DNA of 64,000 bases. It comes from Trichuris trichiura (Eukaryota; Nematoda; Enoplea; Trichinellida; Trichuridae). The stretch is taken from assembly GCA_037903355.1 (NCBI GenBank), contig JBAJFE010000014.1:4216001-4280000 (forward strand), read 5' to 3'. The translations under genes and the position numbers were made by a program. This document shows, one piece after another, positions 10,928 to 24,644 of the stretch. The number at the start of each line of letters is the position of its first letter. The first letter of the stretch is position 1. Under the pieces are notes generated by a model, which saw only the letters and a program-made list of their open reading frames with translations, was not told the origin of the DNA and made no database searches.

Positions 10928-13900
10928 AAACGACGTCTTCGCTATAGAAAGAAGTTCGAGACCCCGATCTATATTAGTAGTGCTCGCGAAGGCTCCCTCG
11001 TTCAGCCTGTCGTTCGAACAAATGCATCGTCACTTCAAACCAATGTTTGCCAATCTTTTGAGGACCAGGGCCTTGTTCCGCAAGTCGCGTCTTTCCAGGG
11101 TTCCCATAGCTTTTGCTCGTTGTTCCTCTCCTGTTGGAACCGCTGAAAATGCACTGCTGCTGCCAATCTGGAATTCCATCCATCGGAGCTCTTCTAGGGC
11201 CCCTTTTTATTTTTCCAGGACCTCTATTGGAAATCGCTGCTTTCAGAGAACAATGGCGAACCCTGATTAGTTGCTGCTGACAACAAAGGGCATCCTCATC
11301 TTTCTTCTGTGCTCCCTTCTTTGATTTTTGACGCTAAACGGTCGTGGGCATCTTTTACCTCGTAATTGTATCTTACGCGGTTTCGCCTTCGGCTTGGTGA
11401 CAGTTAAAGTCATATCATTAATTGTCTAGTGTATTTCTAGTTCACAGTTCTCGTTCTTTCCCGTTGCAGCCTCTTCTTGACATGACCTTTTGTGTATCGA
11501 TGAAAAAAGAGTATATTAATGGCCTGCCTAATTTGGAAAATTTGAGCAAGAATGGCTGAAGCTTAAACTGAAAGAAATTTTTCTGTATTTCTTTGACCGT
11601 TTAAAAAATTGTTTCTTGATAATGTTAAAGCTTTTGACTAGTGTTGATATACATTCGAATAGCGATGTGAATGAACTTTTTATTATATTAAACATTGGTG
11701 CTACGTCAATTGATTGTATTCGAGGCCAATGCCTTCTCTTTTCCTGCGTTGGGTTTTTTTAAGGTGCGTTTTGCCGTTGTTCACATGTACGAGAACCTTA
11801 AGTAGTGAGAGGGCTTTGACTTCTGAGACAAGTTTTTACGTTCTGTATCGCGAAGAAAAATTCTAGCACGAAATTGCCATCAACTAACTTTCTTGTAGCT
11901 GTTTGCATTCAATTTACGAGTTTAGTAGCGTCCACTCAACGTAGCAAAGCGTGTCACAATCTGCTGAAATGAATGGAATGGGCTGAGCAAAGTTTGCTGA
12001 CTTTTTGTTTTAAAGTTTTCTCAATAGACTTCAATTCTTTATTTCTGCCTAGCTTGCGGTCAAGAATGTGCTGGAATCCTGCCTAGGATAAATGAATAAG
12101 CGATCAGCGAAGTTGATCCTTTTTAGTGAAAGCTTTTTACGTAGTATGGCATTTTATAGCTTGATGTTTCAGCGGCGAGCTATTATAACTTTTTATGCTT
12201 GCTTTAACTAACGTATTTCTCTTCTGGACACGTATTCCAGAATACTGTGCGCATGCTGCAGTGCTCGAGCGCTTTGATTCGGATCGGCAGGTGATAGTGT
12301 AGGAAACGGAGCAAGTAAGCTCGTTCTGGTGAACACGTGTAACGTTGTTTTTATTTATCGACGTTTCATTTGTCAGTTTTTTAGTTTCTACTCACTAGTG
12401 TTGTGCATTGTTGATTAAAAACCAAACTATTCGTGCAAGAGGGTGAACGTTGCTTTGTTCTTTAGGAGTGGTTTGATCCGAATCAGAACAAACTGATGGA
12501 AGTTACTCGTAAAGACCAGTGGCATTGGTTATATTTGTATACTGGGCCTTAACGGCCAATTTATTCCGCCTTTGACACTTAACACCTTTCGTTAGTCACA
12601 CACACCTACTTGGAACCAATCGGATGTAGTTACCGGAGCAGCTTTGTTGCTGCTACTGGCAGTTCCATGATCGTTCTGATGATTATGCTTCCATTCACTC
12701 ATTCATTTTTCATTAAGTTTAATCAGTTACTGGGAATACGGAACTGTTGCGAAAAACCTAGGTTTTTAGTATTGAGTTGAACTTGAGTATAAAGTGTGCA
12801 ATGTTAAAAATAGGTGGTTTTAGCTTACGTTCTCTGCACCATCGTTAACGTTTTTTGAAATTCGTTTAGTACATTTTTCACCGAATAGTTAAAACTGCCC
12901 GGCTTATCCATTTTCAGCCTGCTCAATGTGTTGACATATTGCTATGCCACAGGCGCTAATCCATTCACTCCAGTTTCCGACGTTTACCTTTTTCGTGTTT
13001 GTTTACATTAATTTGAAATTTTGCTGCTAATGTTACTACCTACTGCTCAACGTCAATCAAAGGGACATTGAAAGTCAATATTTTTTTGTTACATGAGTGT
13101 TATTAGGCATTTTCCGGTTACTCATTTCATTGTGTTTCCATTGCGCTTCGTCGACAAGCACCCAATTTGCTCTATCCGAATTAATGTTTTAAGAAAAGCT
13201 TCACGAGAGCTTTCTTCGTTAATGTGAATTAAGAGAAACCTGTGAGCAACACCATTTTACATGAAAGAAACGTTAATTCGTGGAAACTGGATTTCAACGT
13301 TCGGCACTTGTTGAAGAAGCGATGCATTAATCAACCTTCTTTCGTAATCGATCGCTCATGTCATCTGGGGTATTGCCAACTGGTGAATAAGACCTTCAAT
13401 CCGCGCTAGCGTTCACTACCAGCTGACAAAAATCATGCAGCACTTGCGACCCATTTCTATTTGCTCAACGGGTGTTTCGCAGGAGAGCGGCTGCAGTGCT
13501 GCTTTTCGTTACGTGCGAACATGACGTATTCCTGATCACGCAACCATGCTTGCTTTTTCAGAATTTGAATGGGCGGAACTGTCTTTTGATGGTTGGAGAG
13601 CTGTTCAGCGGTTCGTTTTTTCATTCATCTGAGATAGCATGATAACATTCAGTTATGCATTGTTCGACTATGAGAAGAATCAATTCAATTTCGTTATGAT
13701 ACTGTAAATGCATGTATCGCTCAGACGATCCCAATGAATAATGCCATGTCTTTCGAAGCCTGTGTTGCTGTTATGTCGCGCATTGGTTTTCGATGCGCTT
13801 AATCAGGCGCAATCTGCGCAACGAATACGTTGCATCTTGACAGATGTAGGTCTCAACTTCGATTATATTCGTATCAAGAAGAGCAGGCGTTAAATTTTAT

Positions 13901-16900
13901 CCAACTCGGTGAGCTGTGAAACCCTGCTGCGATGTATACTCATTCGTTCAATATTAAATGAAGTACGCCCACGGGCTCGTAAAGGTCCGTGAGGTATCAC
14001 TGGTCATGATGCAGCATGGATTACTGGAAGGGGCAGAATGTCTGATGCCGAATTTTCCGTAAGTTGTGTAACTTCTGCCCGTTGCCGCTAAACCGCTCAG
14101 TCCTATTCAGTCGTTGGAAAAAAGCTCATGAACACTGTCAGTTTACTTTAATCCTTTGATGCGTAGTCAATTTCCGTTTGAAGGACTCAGGGATGCGGGT
14201 TTTATTCTCTCCAGCTGATGCAGAGTGGTAAACTTCAATGGTTTTATATTGATTTAAGAAAATCAATCCATCAACTGCTGTTTTTCTCTTTCCTTAAAGT
14301 CGTACGAAATATGAAACTCATAGCCAATGGGTCTGGCGAGACTTAAAATGTGGGTCTCATCAGACGCATAGCCCTCTGGGTGCAAACCTTCTTGTGATCA
14401 AATTGTGCTCATTCATTGCTGAATCGCAGTGATGCCAAATATCTAGCTCGGCTTTAGCATGCTGTGACACTGTTCTGGCGTGATCAGATGTGTCAAAGCG
14501 AATACCTCTTACGTCTGTCACGCACGCTATTTGAGTGCGAAATCCATTACTTTTGGTTTGCTTCTGGCAAACTTCCCATAGAGCAGGCCTCAAGTTAATG
14601 AAGTAGCGGAAATAGTCATCAATTTGTCCCATATTTAGGCGGTTGAGCCCCAGTGCAGCTCCACGAGTGTAAAGAATTTCGCGCCATTCTTATTTGCTGC
14701 GATCGTGTTGTGACTAGGAAACGATTACTTACCAATTTCAACTGCTTATTCGTTAGCTAATACGTGAATGTCGTCTTTCGATTCGGCTTTTGAATGTATT
14801 AACTGCAAAAAAGAGGAAGCAATAAATTGGTTTCGCATCAGACAATTAAGGTAAGTGTTAAACGGATAATCGTGTATATAATTTTGCAAGCATGACTGAC
14901 GTTTATTGAAGTAATGCATTTAAAAACTAGCTCACAGGTTAAGGTTTAGTACGGCAAAATAGGCTATGCTCACTGAAAGCTGGCCGTTTATTTCATCTGT
15001 TAGTGCTTTGTGCTGTGTGGAATGCGCTCTTTAGGTTTCACCGAAGTAATCACTGCGCGTCAGTTTATTCAGTATGGAACTCATCGCGTAAATACGATGT
15101 TTGTTTATAGTTTTTTTGCACGTTATTCAAAGGTGGTTGTTAAGTGCGTCCCAGTCGATATGCATACGCCTTTAATTGTGATGAAGCATGGTTATCAAAG
15201 AAAACAAAAAATGAGGAAAGCTTTAGTGTGTGTGTGTGTGTTTGGAGTAGGCATACTTCAGAATACATTGCTTCACTTCTTCAACTCATTGCAATCGTGC
15301 TAAGATATTAACTTTAATGGTTGCTAGGTTTTCACCGAAATGGGCATAGGCTTTATCACTGTCAATATTTTCTATGTATGCAGCATCAGTTCTTTTCTAA
15401 CGCTGTTCGGCTTTTCTAAAAGAATTGATTATAAATGCTGGCCCCTGTAGTAAGTTGGGTTCTAGGTGTTACGTCTAGACAAGGGCATTTTAGTTTTGTC
15501 GCAGTAAGATTCGATTTGTAGCCATTGAATATTGAATTATTGCTTATGGGGCATATGGTTGCGTTGGTTCAACTAGAAAATCACGCATGCAAAGCAACTG
15601 ATAAAATTTTGTTTTTCTCTTTGAAAAATTAATCCTTTGCCATCTATATTCCCCCAGGAATCTGTTCTATTAATATGAAAGCAGTTTTTGCTTCAACTTT
15701 TCAGTAGCTGAGCTGTTCATCTTAACGCCACAGGGCATTGCATACTGGCTTTAGTCATGTATAGAGTGGGACAAAGTTTCTGTAAATGAGTATTGATTTA
15801 CTTGCTGCAGCTTTTTAATTTATCCAGCCTACTGACTACAGATTGTGCGCAAATGCATGCTTTCTCGACTGATTGGACACCTGGAGCAAGCGTGTTGTCT
15901 GTTCCCAATGCCGATTGGAAGCAGTGGAATGGAAGGCAACTGTATGCATCAAAATACATATTTGTCATTGTAAGAGGAAGCGGTAGGACCTCACAACTGG
16001 TAGATTTCTGTCTGGATAAATTCGAAAATTTGATTACTCTGTTTGCGACCATATTATTCCTTCTATTTTTCTAATGGAATCCCCTTTCGTAGAAGGGTAA
16101 GTAAACACCTGTAGCAGAGTCAGCTCATTGGAGTTCAGCAGTTTACGTTTGCACTCAATGTTTCAGTATCACTGAAACGTTTTGATCCTTTTTGTATTGA
16201 CAAACAGATATTTAACTGCAGCAACACTGTCCTAACTCTTACATGGCGAGGTTAGTTGTTTATCAGCATAATACTAATAAAATTGTCAACCATATTGGTT
16301 ACTACTTTCATCATCAGTTGCTGAATTAAAACTTGGAAGAATTCAATCCTATAAAGAATGAGGACATTAGATTCCATTAGAAAGAAGTTTTATTCAACAG
16401 CGTTTGAACACCTAATTTCAGATTGGGGTTCGCTTATTAGTAAGCTGAGGCTTGAAATTCTGTATTTTCTTTTATCGGTCCGGGAAAATTAGCTGTCCCT
16501 TGCTTGCTACTTTTCATGTTGGCCACCTCTATTATAAGTCGCTTTACGTTTTCAGTTTCTGCATTTGGGTTTAATGTCAGAGCATTCTTAATTGTAATAG
16601 ATTAGTTCTGTCATCTTATAAGTGAATATTTGCTAGTCCAGTGGTTGGATTATGTTTTTTACACAATACGCAATAACCTGTTTTATCACTATCGCACTGG
16701 CGCACTTGCCATCTTCATGGTGCTTTAAATGCCAATTCGTAATATGTAGTTGCGCGAACGATTGCTTGCATTTTATTGATGCTGTGTTTCAATTAATGTT
16801 GAAGTATGGGTACAGGCTTAGGTTCAGCCCAATTCACACTCGACTTCACTATACAGTGAGCGCTTCCATCTTACTTTGTTTTTTTTAAATGTTTAAGTTT

Positions 16901-17365
16901 AAAAGGTTTTATTGGCATCTTTCTAATTGGCCTTGACTTAAAGCACTACTACTCAAAGCAGGCATTATAGGAGCTTTACGGAAAGGCACAAACTGGAGTT
17001 GTGTATATTTTTATTTATAAAGTACTGCATTAGCAAGCAGACAGTATTCATACAGAACACGTTAGCCCAGAATGTGTTAAGTGTTTTCTGTTTCAAGAAC
17101 TTACCTATTGAGAGGAGGCTTTGCAGCGAGGAAGCACCGACACTGATGGTGCTTTCATATTTCCTTTAGGCTTTTCTGCCTGTTAACTTGCTCCATTCAT
17201 CAAACCGTTCAGTTTCGCTATTGATTGTCGCTGCGCTTCATGAAAGATTGAGAAAGTAATATCTGAAGGCCTACGCTTTCGTTATGAGGAAAACTGTTCC
17301 TAGTTAAGTGAGAAATTGACATTTTTCTTTTCTCTTTTCTTCTTAACGGGTTTTTAAGAAAAGCT
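10928..17365. other. 6.4 kb without a recognised gene
   Basis: AT-rich and poor in frames. The largest are 14360-14632 (minus), 15010-15303 (plus) and 15793-16074 (plus, with a hydrophobic end). None matches a family I know and none has convincing splice partners. A (GT)n run lies at about 15226-15241. Possible contents are 3' UTR, small exons I cannot see, or decayed repeats. Confidence 0.4.
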
Positions 17366-17438
17366 TCTTCTAAATTTTTTGCGGTATTTTCAACTGTTTT
17401 TAAAATAGCGTTTATTGCACAAACGTTAAATACTGAGC

Positions 17439-17467
17439 TTTCGGGAGTCTCCGGAACCCGTCATCAG
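17439..17467 (-). ncRNA. Hammerhead-like stem-loop, family 2
   Basis: On the minus strand: CTGATGAC, hairpin GGGTTCC...GGAGACTCCC, then GAAAGCTC. It is mirrored by the copy at 18182-18210. Confidence 0.42.
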
Positions 17468-17952
17468 CGGAATCTGTGCCGCCCGTCGCGTCAGTCTTCG
17501 TGGTTGTGATCCACTCCATCTGACCAACTTTGGCAAAGGCCTCAGCTGTCAGCTCTGCTTTGAGTCGTCGAGCTTCTGTTCCACCTAGTCGGTCAGACGG
17601 TGTAGCGAACGCCCAACCGACCTTCCGCGACGGCGACAAACCGAAGAGCAACAAGGAGCCAGCCAACCATATATACCCATTTGTTTATAAACAAATCAGG
17701 TTTTAAACTTTCTTCTTTCCTGTAACTCTGCCTTCTTTCTTCTGCGCTTTTCGTTATCCCCTTTTCCTCTTCGTGCCCGCTTGCATTTGATTTTGTTTTT
17801 CTTTTTTCCTTAATTAAAAAACATCCGCTAGGAAGGAAAAAAAAAGAAAAACAAAATCAAATGCAAGCAGGCACGAAAAGGAAAAATGGACAACGGAAGG
17901 CGCAGAAGAAAGAAGGCGAAGTCACAGGAAAGAAGAAAGTTTAAAACCTGAT

Positions 17953-18237
17953 TTGTTTAAAAACAGGCGGGTATATATGGTTGGTTGGTTCGTCGTTGCT
18001 CTTTTGTTTGTGTCGCCGTCGCGGAAGGTCGGCTGGGCGCTCGCTACACCATCTGACCAACTAGGTGAGACCGAGGCTCGACGGCTCAAGTTAGAACTGA
18101 CAGCTGAGGCCTCTGCCAAAGTTGGTCAGATGGAGTGGCTTGCAACCATGAAGACCGACGCGACGAGCGGCACGGATTGCGCTGATGACGGGTCCTGGAG
18201 AGACCCGAAAGCTCCATATTTAACGTTTGCGCAATAA
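17953..18237 (+). CDS. Short conserved frame inside inverted-repeat family 2
   Basis: 94 codons to a stop at 18237. The second methionine at about 17977 starts a hydrophobic, signal-like segment (MVGWFVVALLFVS). After it comes PSRKVGWALATPSDQLG, then TEARRLKLELTAEASAKVGQ. The opposite arm (17412-17666, minus) encodes the same peptide with substitutions but no stop, and the copy at 32.2-32.4 kb keeps recognisable pieces. The last codons run through the CTGATGAC...GAAAG stem-loop. This may be a true element-encoded peptide, or simply nucleotide conservation of an RNA structure. No family is recognised. Confidence 0.3.
   Translation: MFKNRRVYMVGWFVVALLFVSPSRKVGWALATPSDQLGETEARRLKLELTAEASAKVGQMEWLATMKTDATSGTDCADDGSWRDPKAPYLTFAQ
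18182..18210 (+). ncRNA. Hammerhead-like stem-loop, family 2
   Basis: CTGATGAC, hairpin GGGTCC...AGACCC, GAAAGCTCC. It lies in the right arm of the 17.4-18.3 kb inverted repeat. Confidence 0.45.
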
Positions 18238-18283
18238 ATGTTGTTTGAAAGGCGAGCTGAAAGTACCGCAAAAAATTTAGAAG

Positions 18284-20726
18284 AAATTGGCATTGTTCTG
18301 TTAGAGCTTCAGGCCCGCTGCAGCTAACCGCTTATTATAATCAAGTTATTTTTTTAGTCAGTACTACGGATTTGGCCAAAAGTAAGGGTAGCTTTCTAGG
18401 AAGGCATGATTCCAAGGTTTTAATTTTTTCCCTAATGTCATTATGAAAGGAGCAAAAGTGGCTAACTGCAGTGAAATCTTGCTATTAGAAGTATACTTGG
18501 CAAGAGATCACGTAGATGACTAATAATGACAATAACAGAAATCAGCTGACTCGCAGGTAAGATGCCTACTACCGTTTGCATATTCAAAATTGCTCAGTTT
18601 TGAAGACTGTACGGGGTCTGTATGTTCTTATTGTCACAATTTTCTTTAATAAATGGCCATTACGATTTTACGAAATGAGCAGAACAAACGACATGAAGGT
18701 TGACGTTTGGAGCTTGAATAAAGAATAGGATAACAATAAATGAACCCGCCACTGTAAGCCATGCACAAAACCACAGCAGTAACACGCAACGGACTAACGG
18801 TTCTGATGCACCTAAATTACTGCTTTACCGGTCTTACAGCTGATTATTCCACATTTGTGGAATGCTCAGTCAGTGCTTTTTACGCTTAAAAAAGGTTGAA
18901 CTTTGCATACCAGAAAAAACCATTTCGTTCAGGGAGCGGTGGCGCTAATGCTTGACCTTCATTCGTTTATACCGTACCTCTATTGTTCTCCCTGGAGAAT
19001 TCGAACAATGAAGTTCTGATAATAAAGTTTCACTGTGTAAGGAATACTGAGACTAATCTTTCTCAATTTGGCTGTCGCTTACTGTGACTGGGACACTTAT
19101 GAACAGTTATGCTAGTTCAAAACCCCAAAACCTGACGATGGTATCTGTGAGTCCCGAAAGTTTCTTTTTGTTTTTTCCTTTTTCAATAAAATTAACAAAT
19201 GCTGGGACTGCTCATTGCGAAAGACATCTTTATTTCTGGACTACCCTCTGTATTCCTGCTCCATATATCGACTTCCAAACTCCTGGCACATACGAATAGC
19301 CTTACTGTTCTTTAGTCACGTATCCTAAAGATCACTCTCCATCGTGAGAACTACTGTGATATATAAAAACTTAGCTCCCGACGGTTAAACGGTCCAAGTA
19401 ATTTTAAAATTTTCCCAAAAGTACATTTAAATGTTTTTGTGCAAATTTAAATCGTCTTGCTGTGCAAAGTTAATGCTAATTGCTGCTTTTTCAGTCGCGT
19501 ATTTAAGAACATGCGCTGAGCAGCTTTTCTGGCACAGAAAATCGCCGGCTGCTGGGGCGTTTTCGATGCGTTAAATACGCGGGGTACCTGGCTTAACGAT
19601 GCCGCTTCATTCCAATCGCTCCATCGTAAATCGAAATCATCATTACGTCAAAACGCAATTTTCAATGCCAAACCGAGGCACCCACACTTCACCGTAGCCG
19701 TTAGCGAGCCCTATATTGGTTCAAAGCCATGTTAGGTAAACCCTGCATTTAGGCTTAGGCCTTCTAAATTTTGGGACTTAGTAACAGTTTGTGTTTTAAA
19801 AGAATGTATGGATTCCAACCGTTATAGCTAGCATTTTTTGACAGACGTACTAACGCTCACCAGATTCCGCTGCCCCTGTCAACAATGCCATGTTGACTGA
19901 GGTTGACACAAGGTCTGTAAGTTGAAAAGCTTGAAGAAAAGGCGCTAAAAATTGTTAAGACGTACAAATGTAAATTAATTGCTGATGAAAGAAGGGGAAA
20001 GCAAATACGGTTTAATGGGTTCAGAAGAATGAAAAGCAATGAGATGGATAGCCGGAGGGGAAACGAAAGGGCAATAACTAAATAAACAGTTAAACTGGGC
20101 GTAAAAGGAAGACAAGGGGGGAGAAAAGGAAAAAACCAAAGAAAATTTCATGATACAATTTTCTGCCCACTTGCTCATGTTCAAATCGCGCTGCGTAACT
20201 ACTGCAAACGTATTTTCGCGATGGTGTCCGTGCATTTCTTTCCAACAAATTCCGGTGTACAACCCCTGTGCTTAGCATGCTCTGACTGACTAACGCAAAC
20301 CTGAGTGCCTTGCCTTTGGCTTACAGTAAAGCTTGAATTAGGCAGTATACATTCGATTTCGGATTGGGCATGGCAGAACGGAAACTGCTAATACGTTAAG
20401 TATTAGGTTTCTACCAAAGAATAAAATCTTCTGAACGTCAGTGATTAATGCAGCCTGTCTTAACAAGGTCAAAACAACAGGACTAGTCTACAGTTAAAGA
20501 AATTCGTCTCATACAAGACTACTTTATAACCCAGCAGCTCTTTCCTGGAGACAAAAAAGGGTATCTTAGCTGGGAATTATTAATGCACGTATGAGTAACA
20601 GAGCATGCTGATCCAAAGCAAAGTTCGATACATTCACTTAAAACTCCACATCATAAGAATGCTACTGCAACATTTTCATGAGCACTTGTCATAGCTTGTC
20701 TCAGTGGTAGCTGAAAGAGAAGACTC
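18284..20726. other. No gene recognised
   Basis: Frames are short. The purine-rich stretch at about 19940-20130 gives long but low-complexity minus-strand frames that I do not regard as genes. Confidence 0.4.
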
Positions 20727-21065
20727 CTTTGACGACTGATAGTTTAGCAGACGTAGACTGTTTCATGGAAAGTATTAAGTTTTGTCCGTGTACTTTTCCT
20801 CATTCCTTTATATGTTTCTCTATAGGAAGCTGGAGCATGTTGAGTTTTTCTATCAGCCTTACGAAGCACTCGAAATTAACGTGCCCTTTATCTAACGTTT
20901 GTACGCCGCCGCCAGTAGTAGCAAACGCTTCTGCCAGTTTCTTGTTGTCAACTTTCCTTGTTGCTTCAGGCGTAGTCTTTTACTTCGCCTAAACTTTTCT
21001 TAAGTCCTTCAGCTCCCACGTCAATAAACTGATGAATATTCTCTTCATCCACGTTTAGTTGAAGG
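20727..21065 (-). pseudogene. Tigger/pogo-type transposase C-terminal relic
   Basis: On the minus strand from 21065: LAGDLQLNVDEENIHQFID, then after one frameshift KVDNKKLAEAFATTGGGVQTL and VNFECFVRLIEKLNML, ending at a stop. Acidic 'LxVDEEDVxELV' followed by 'LxxAFxxxExG' is the usual C-terminal layout of Tigger/jerky-type proteins. There is no intact catalytic part nearby. The assignment rests on this resemblance, and a host gene exon pair is the alternative. Confidence 0.4.
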
Positions 21066-21358
21066 TCACCTGCAAGCCTTAATATCCTGCTATTATTTTA
21101 GCAGTGCAGAATTTTTATTAAACGTTCAAACGAGCCTATCTTTTCTGCTAAAGGCATTACCAAAGGGAAAAGCCAGTTTCACAGATAAGATAAAACTTTG
21201 CCCAGTAGTTGTTAAGCGACCGACATCCTCAAAAACACTGGAATGAGAAAGCACAAAGACAGCATACAAGCAACTTTGGAAGCGCATTCCACTGCGGAGT
21301 ATCGAATTTTCACCTTGGTGACTGCATAACTGACTAAGTTGCAACTCGCTGCAGCAGC

Positions 21359-24300
21359 ATGGCTATACTACAGCATGTTGCTGGCCTGAGGAAAAGAACA
21401 AAGTACGCAATTCAAAGTGAATACGTGCCTGTGGAACTCGTCGTAAGTCAGGAATCCCCCATATGCAAAATTAATAAAAATGTAGTTTTATCAGTTATTT
21501 CATTGTTTCCTACTAAGTAATAAGCATTTGAGCAAATGAGCCCAGTGGGCATTAATGAGCTTCATTTGCTCATAAAAGAAAACGTTTTTTATATTTCCAC
21601 ATGGACAATTGTTGCCGCGTAGAAAACATTAACATTAATTTAACTACAAAGTTGTCTGTAACTTCCGACTCGCACCATAACGTGAAAACTGCTGTGAAAC
21701 GTGACTGAGCGGTAAAAATCATTGCCCCGGTTTATTTATATTTCGAATGCTCATATTTCACTTTAAGAACAAACTCTTACTAGGTTCACACCGGTATATC
21801 ACATTTGATCAGGAAGGCTTCTTGACTCGATTTATCGAATATCACATTTCACTTTTTTTAAGCCTTCCGTTGGATTCTCCAAAGTTCCTTCCTTCAACTG
21901 GAATAGCGCTAACCCTTGAAGAAGCAGTATTCGAAATATTCAAAAATGACAGTGAACTTGTGTCTGTTCCAAAGTTTTTAACGGTAAGGCCTTGATTCTT
22001 TCGGCGGATGTTACTTCAGCGGCATTCCATAGGCTCTGCGAAGTACTGGTTTACAAAGATCTGATCCCAGGCTGAAATCTTTGTTGAATAAGCTTCATCA
22101 AGCACATCAAAATTTGGTCTTGGAAGACGCGATCGAGGCGCATAATCTGCTGCTCGACAAAGAAACTTTTATTAAGTAAGGCTTTAAGCAGAATAGAGAA
22201 GTCTTGGCAACTCTCTTGATTACCTTCCCTCAGTGTAGCTATATTGTTTCCTTCTCGAAACATCCATTCTTTGTAGCAGGTACCTATTGCTGTGCTTTAG
22301 ATGCATTTCAGACGATGTGCTGCTAATTTTGCAAGCTTTACGAAACGAATTTGTCATACCTGATTGGTCGCGATTTTGCACTGAAGTTGAGGAAATTTAC
22401 AAAGCGACGCAATGCTACACTGAAGGAAAAGTATTGCTATTTCCAATTGTTAGAACGTTTTATTACCAACATTTTAGGTAGCTGATTATATTCCACAGCT
22501 GGCAAGGGTTGATCCTAATCATTGGGGAGTTGCTGTGTGCACTGTTGATGGGCAAAGGTAAAGAAATAAAACACAATTTTCAAACCATTCATTTTCATTA
22601 ACTCACTTTTCTGAAAGGGCTTCTTGGGGAGATTCGAAACTTCCATGGTGCCTCCAATCGATCAGCAAAGCTCTTTCCTACGCCATAGCACTAGACATCC
22701 TGGGAGACGAACTAGTGCACAGATATGTTGGGCAAGAACCGTCTGGCCGTTTGTTCAATGACATTTGCCTCGATCATAACAGTAAAAATGCAACTGTACC
22801 TAACCTACTGAATGACTATTCACCTTAGACCGCCCGCATAACCCTATGATAAATGCAGGTGCTATCCTTTTAGCCTCGTTAATAAAGGTAAATGTTTTCC
22901 CTGTTGTACATATATTTCTAAGTAGATGCTTGCCAATTACAGAAAGACGACTGTCTCGCCGACCGCTTCGATTTCATGATACATATGTATCAAAAACTTG
23001 CTGGATTTGAATTTGTTGGTTTCAACAATCCAACGTACGAAGAGATGTAATTTTTAAACAGTTACCACTTAGGAAGTATTAGCACTGCACACGAGCCAGC
23101 CAGCTGGCAAGTCTGATGTACAAAGCTTCTACGGTTTAGTTTTTCATTTCTGTTCACACTTTTGTTTGAATACTGGGTATTTTACTGTAACAAGCACAAA
23201 TCTTTATGATCTCATTTTTTTTACTAAACATGCAGTAGTGATTCACATTCTCATGGGCTGAATTTAAACGGCGAGTGATCTGGCTGGCAAAGGACTGATA
23301 GCAATAATAATTTACAGTTCCCATGCATAACGCAACTGTCACCCTGCTATCTTGGATAGAGTGAGTAGATTCCTATCTGGAAGGCATTTTGACTGCATCT
23401 TCCAAAGATCAGTTGCCCATTTGCATGTGGAAGTAATCTTGACTTCATGCAAATTTGATTAACTTCAGGTTTTTATCCGAGCGAGATACTGCTGATCGGA
23501 ATTTTGCACTCGCATACTACATGCGCGAGCACAAGGTAAGACTTGAAGACACTAACTTAATATACGAATTCCATTTTCAGTGCTTTCCAGAAGGAGTAAA
23601 TTTATTTGAAACACTTGATTTCTATTTCCAGGCAAGTACTAGTAGTAGTAGTGAGCAACTGATCATGATAGTTATCATGTTCTACTAATGTAGTTATGTT
23701 CCATCGAAGTTAACTGTGAATCAGCTTCCGTAATGGCAGCTACTCTTGCCAACGGAGGAGTATGCCCGATTACTGGCGAAAAAGTAGTAGAGAATCGCTC
23801 AGTCCGAGATGTCCTTTCTCTGATGTACAGTTGTGGTATGTACGATTATTCTGGACAATTCGCTTTCAAGGTAAATATCATGTATGGCATGTTTAGAGTG
23901 GAGACAGACATTCTGAGAAAATTGGTTTAGGTAGGCCTGCCTGCAAAATCCGCAGTGAGCGGTGCAATGATTTTGGTCATTCCCAACGTCATGGGATTTG
24001 CCATTTGGTCTCCCAGATTAGATCGACTGGGCAATACAGTACGCGGAGTTCAATTTGCCATGGTGGAAACTATTAGATTTAAACACTGTGCAACTGACGT
24101 TAGCTAATTTTAGTCTTTGGTTGAACGTTTCAGTTTTCACAATTACGACAGTCTTGTGCACGCTGACTCCAACAAAATTGACCCGAGGAGGCAGCCGATT
24201 GAGCTTGGAACGTTGCACTTACAGCATAGCATGTTCGCTGCCGCTCGAGGTGACCTGGAAACATTGAAAAGGTTGACGCTCATCAGAGGTACATCATTTT

Positions 24301-24644
24301 CAAGAAGGTTTTTAGATGCGTCTTACACGGGGTTTGTCTTAATTTCGCTGATTACGATGGAAGGACACCCCTTCATGTGGCAGCAGCAGGAGGGCACGCT
24401 GACGTTGTCACTTTTCTGCTAAAGCGATGCAGAGTGGACCCTGAGCCGATCGATCGGTAATACTTTTGCGCTTAGTCTAATTATAAACCTTTCGCTTAGT
24501 TGGAAGAGAACACCTCGAGACGATGCCATTCACTTTGGTCATCAAGCTTGCGCTGATTTGATTGAAGAATTTGTTATGAAGAAAGACAAAGCCGCTGAAA
24601 CTATTGAAAACAAGCTTGAAAACTTAATTATAAATAAAAATTAA
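21359..24644 (+). CDS. GLS: Glutaminase with C-terminal ankyrin repeats
   Basis: Hydrolyses glutamine to glutamate and ammonia, usually in mitochondria. Exons: 21359-21442 (tentative), 21885-21983 (acceptor tentative), 22033-22175, 22301-22430, 22478-22557, 22618-22781, 22829-22887, 22943-23046, 23469-23535, 23581-23631, 23694-23870, 23931-24062, 24114-24271, 24316-24456, 24500-24644. The total is 577 codons plus stop and all phases agree. The serine-dependent beta-lactamase-like domain is clear: [18 protein letters not shown], the SxxK catalytic motif in [81 protein letters not shown] and FHNYDSL. Two ankyrin repeats follow ([20 protein letters not shown], then [14 protein letters not shown]). 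The N-terminal EF-hand-like region ([20 protein letters not shown]) is present. The intron at 23632-23693 is GC-AG. AATAAA overlaps the end. Confidence 0.95.

Larger units (their letters stand above)
17366..18283. repeat. Large inverted repeat, PLE-like family 2 (copy 1)
   Basis: Two arms of about 450 bp (17366 to about 17820, and about 17830-18283) are reverse complements with scattered differences. Outer ends read CTTCTAAATTTTTTGCGG and its complement. Each arm carries one CTGATGAC...GAAAG stem-loop near its outer end, and inwards a shared frame (minus strand in the left arm, plus strand in the right) encoding a conserved short peptide with ..TEARRLK.ELTAEA.AKVGQMEW... The same family occurs at 31601-32446. 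The layout matches the PLE hairpins, but the arm sequence is a different family and no RT is present. Confidence 0.75.

Noticed and set aside
15793..16074. 93-codon frame with a hydrophobic end as a membrane protein gene
   Set aside because: An equal minus-strand frame overlaps it, no splice partners were found, and no motif is recognisable.
19940..20280. Minus-strand frames rich in Phe, Leu and Ser (60-95 codons)
   Set aside because: They arise from a purine-rich low-complexity strand. There is no domain and no consistent frame.
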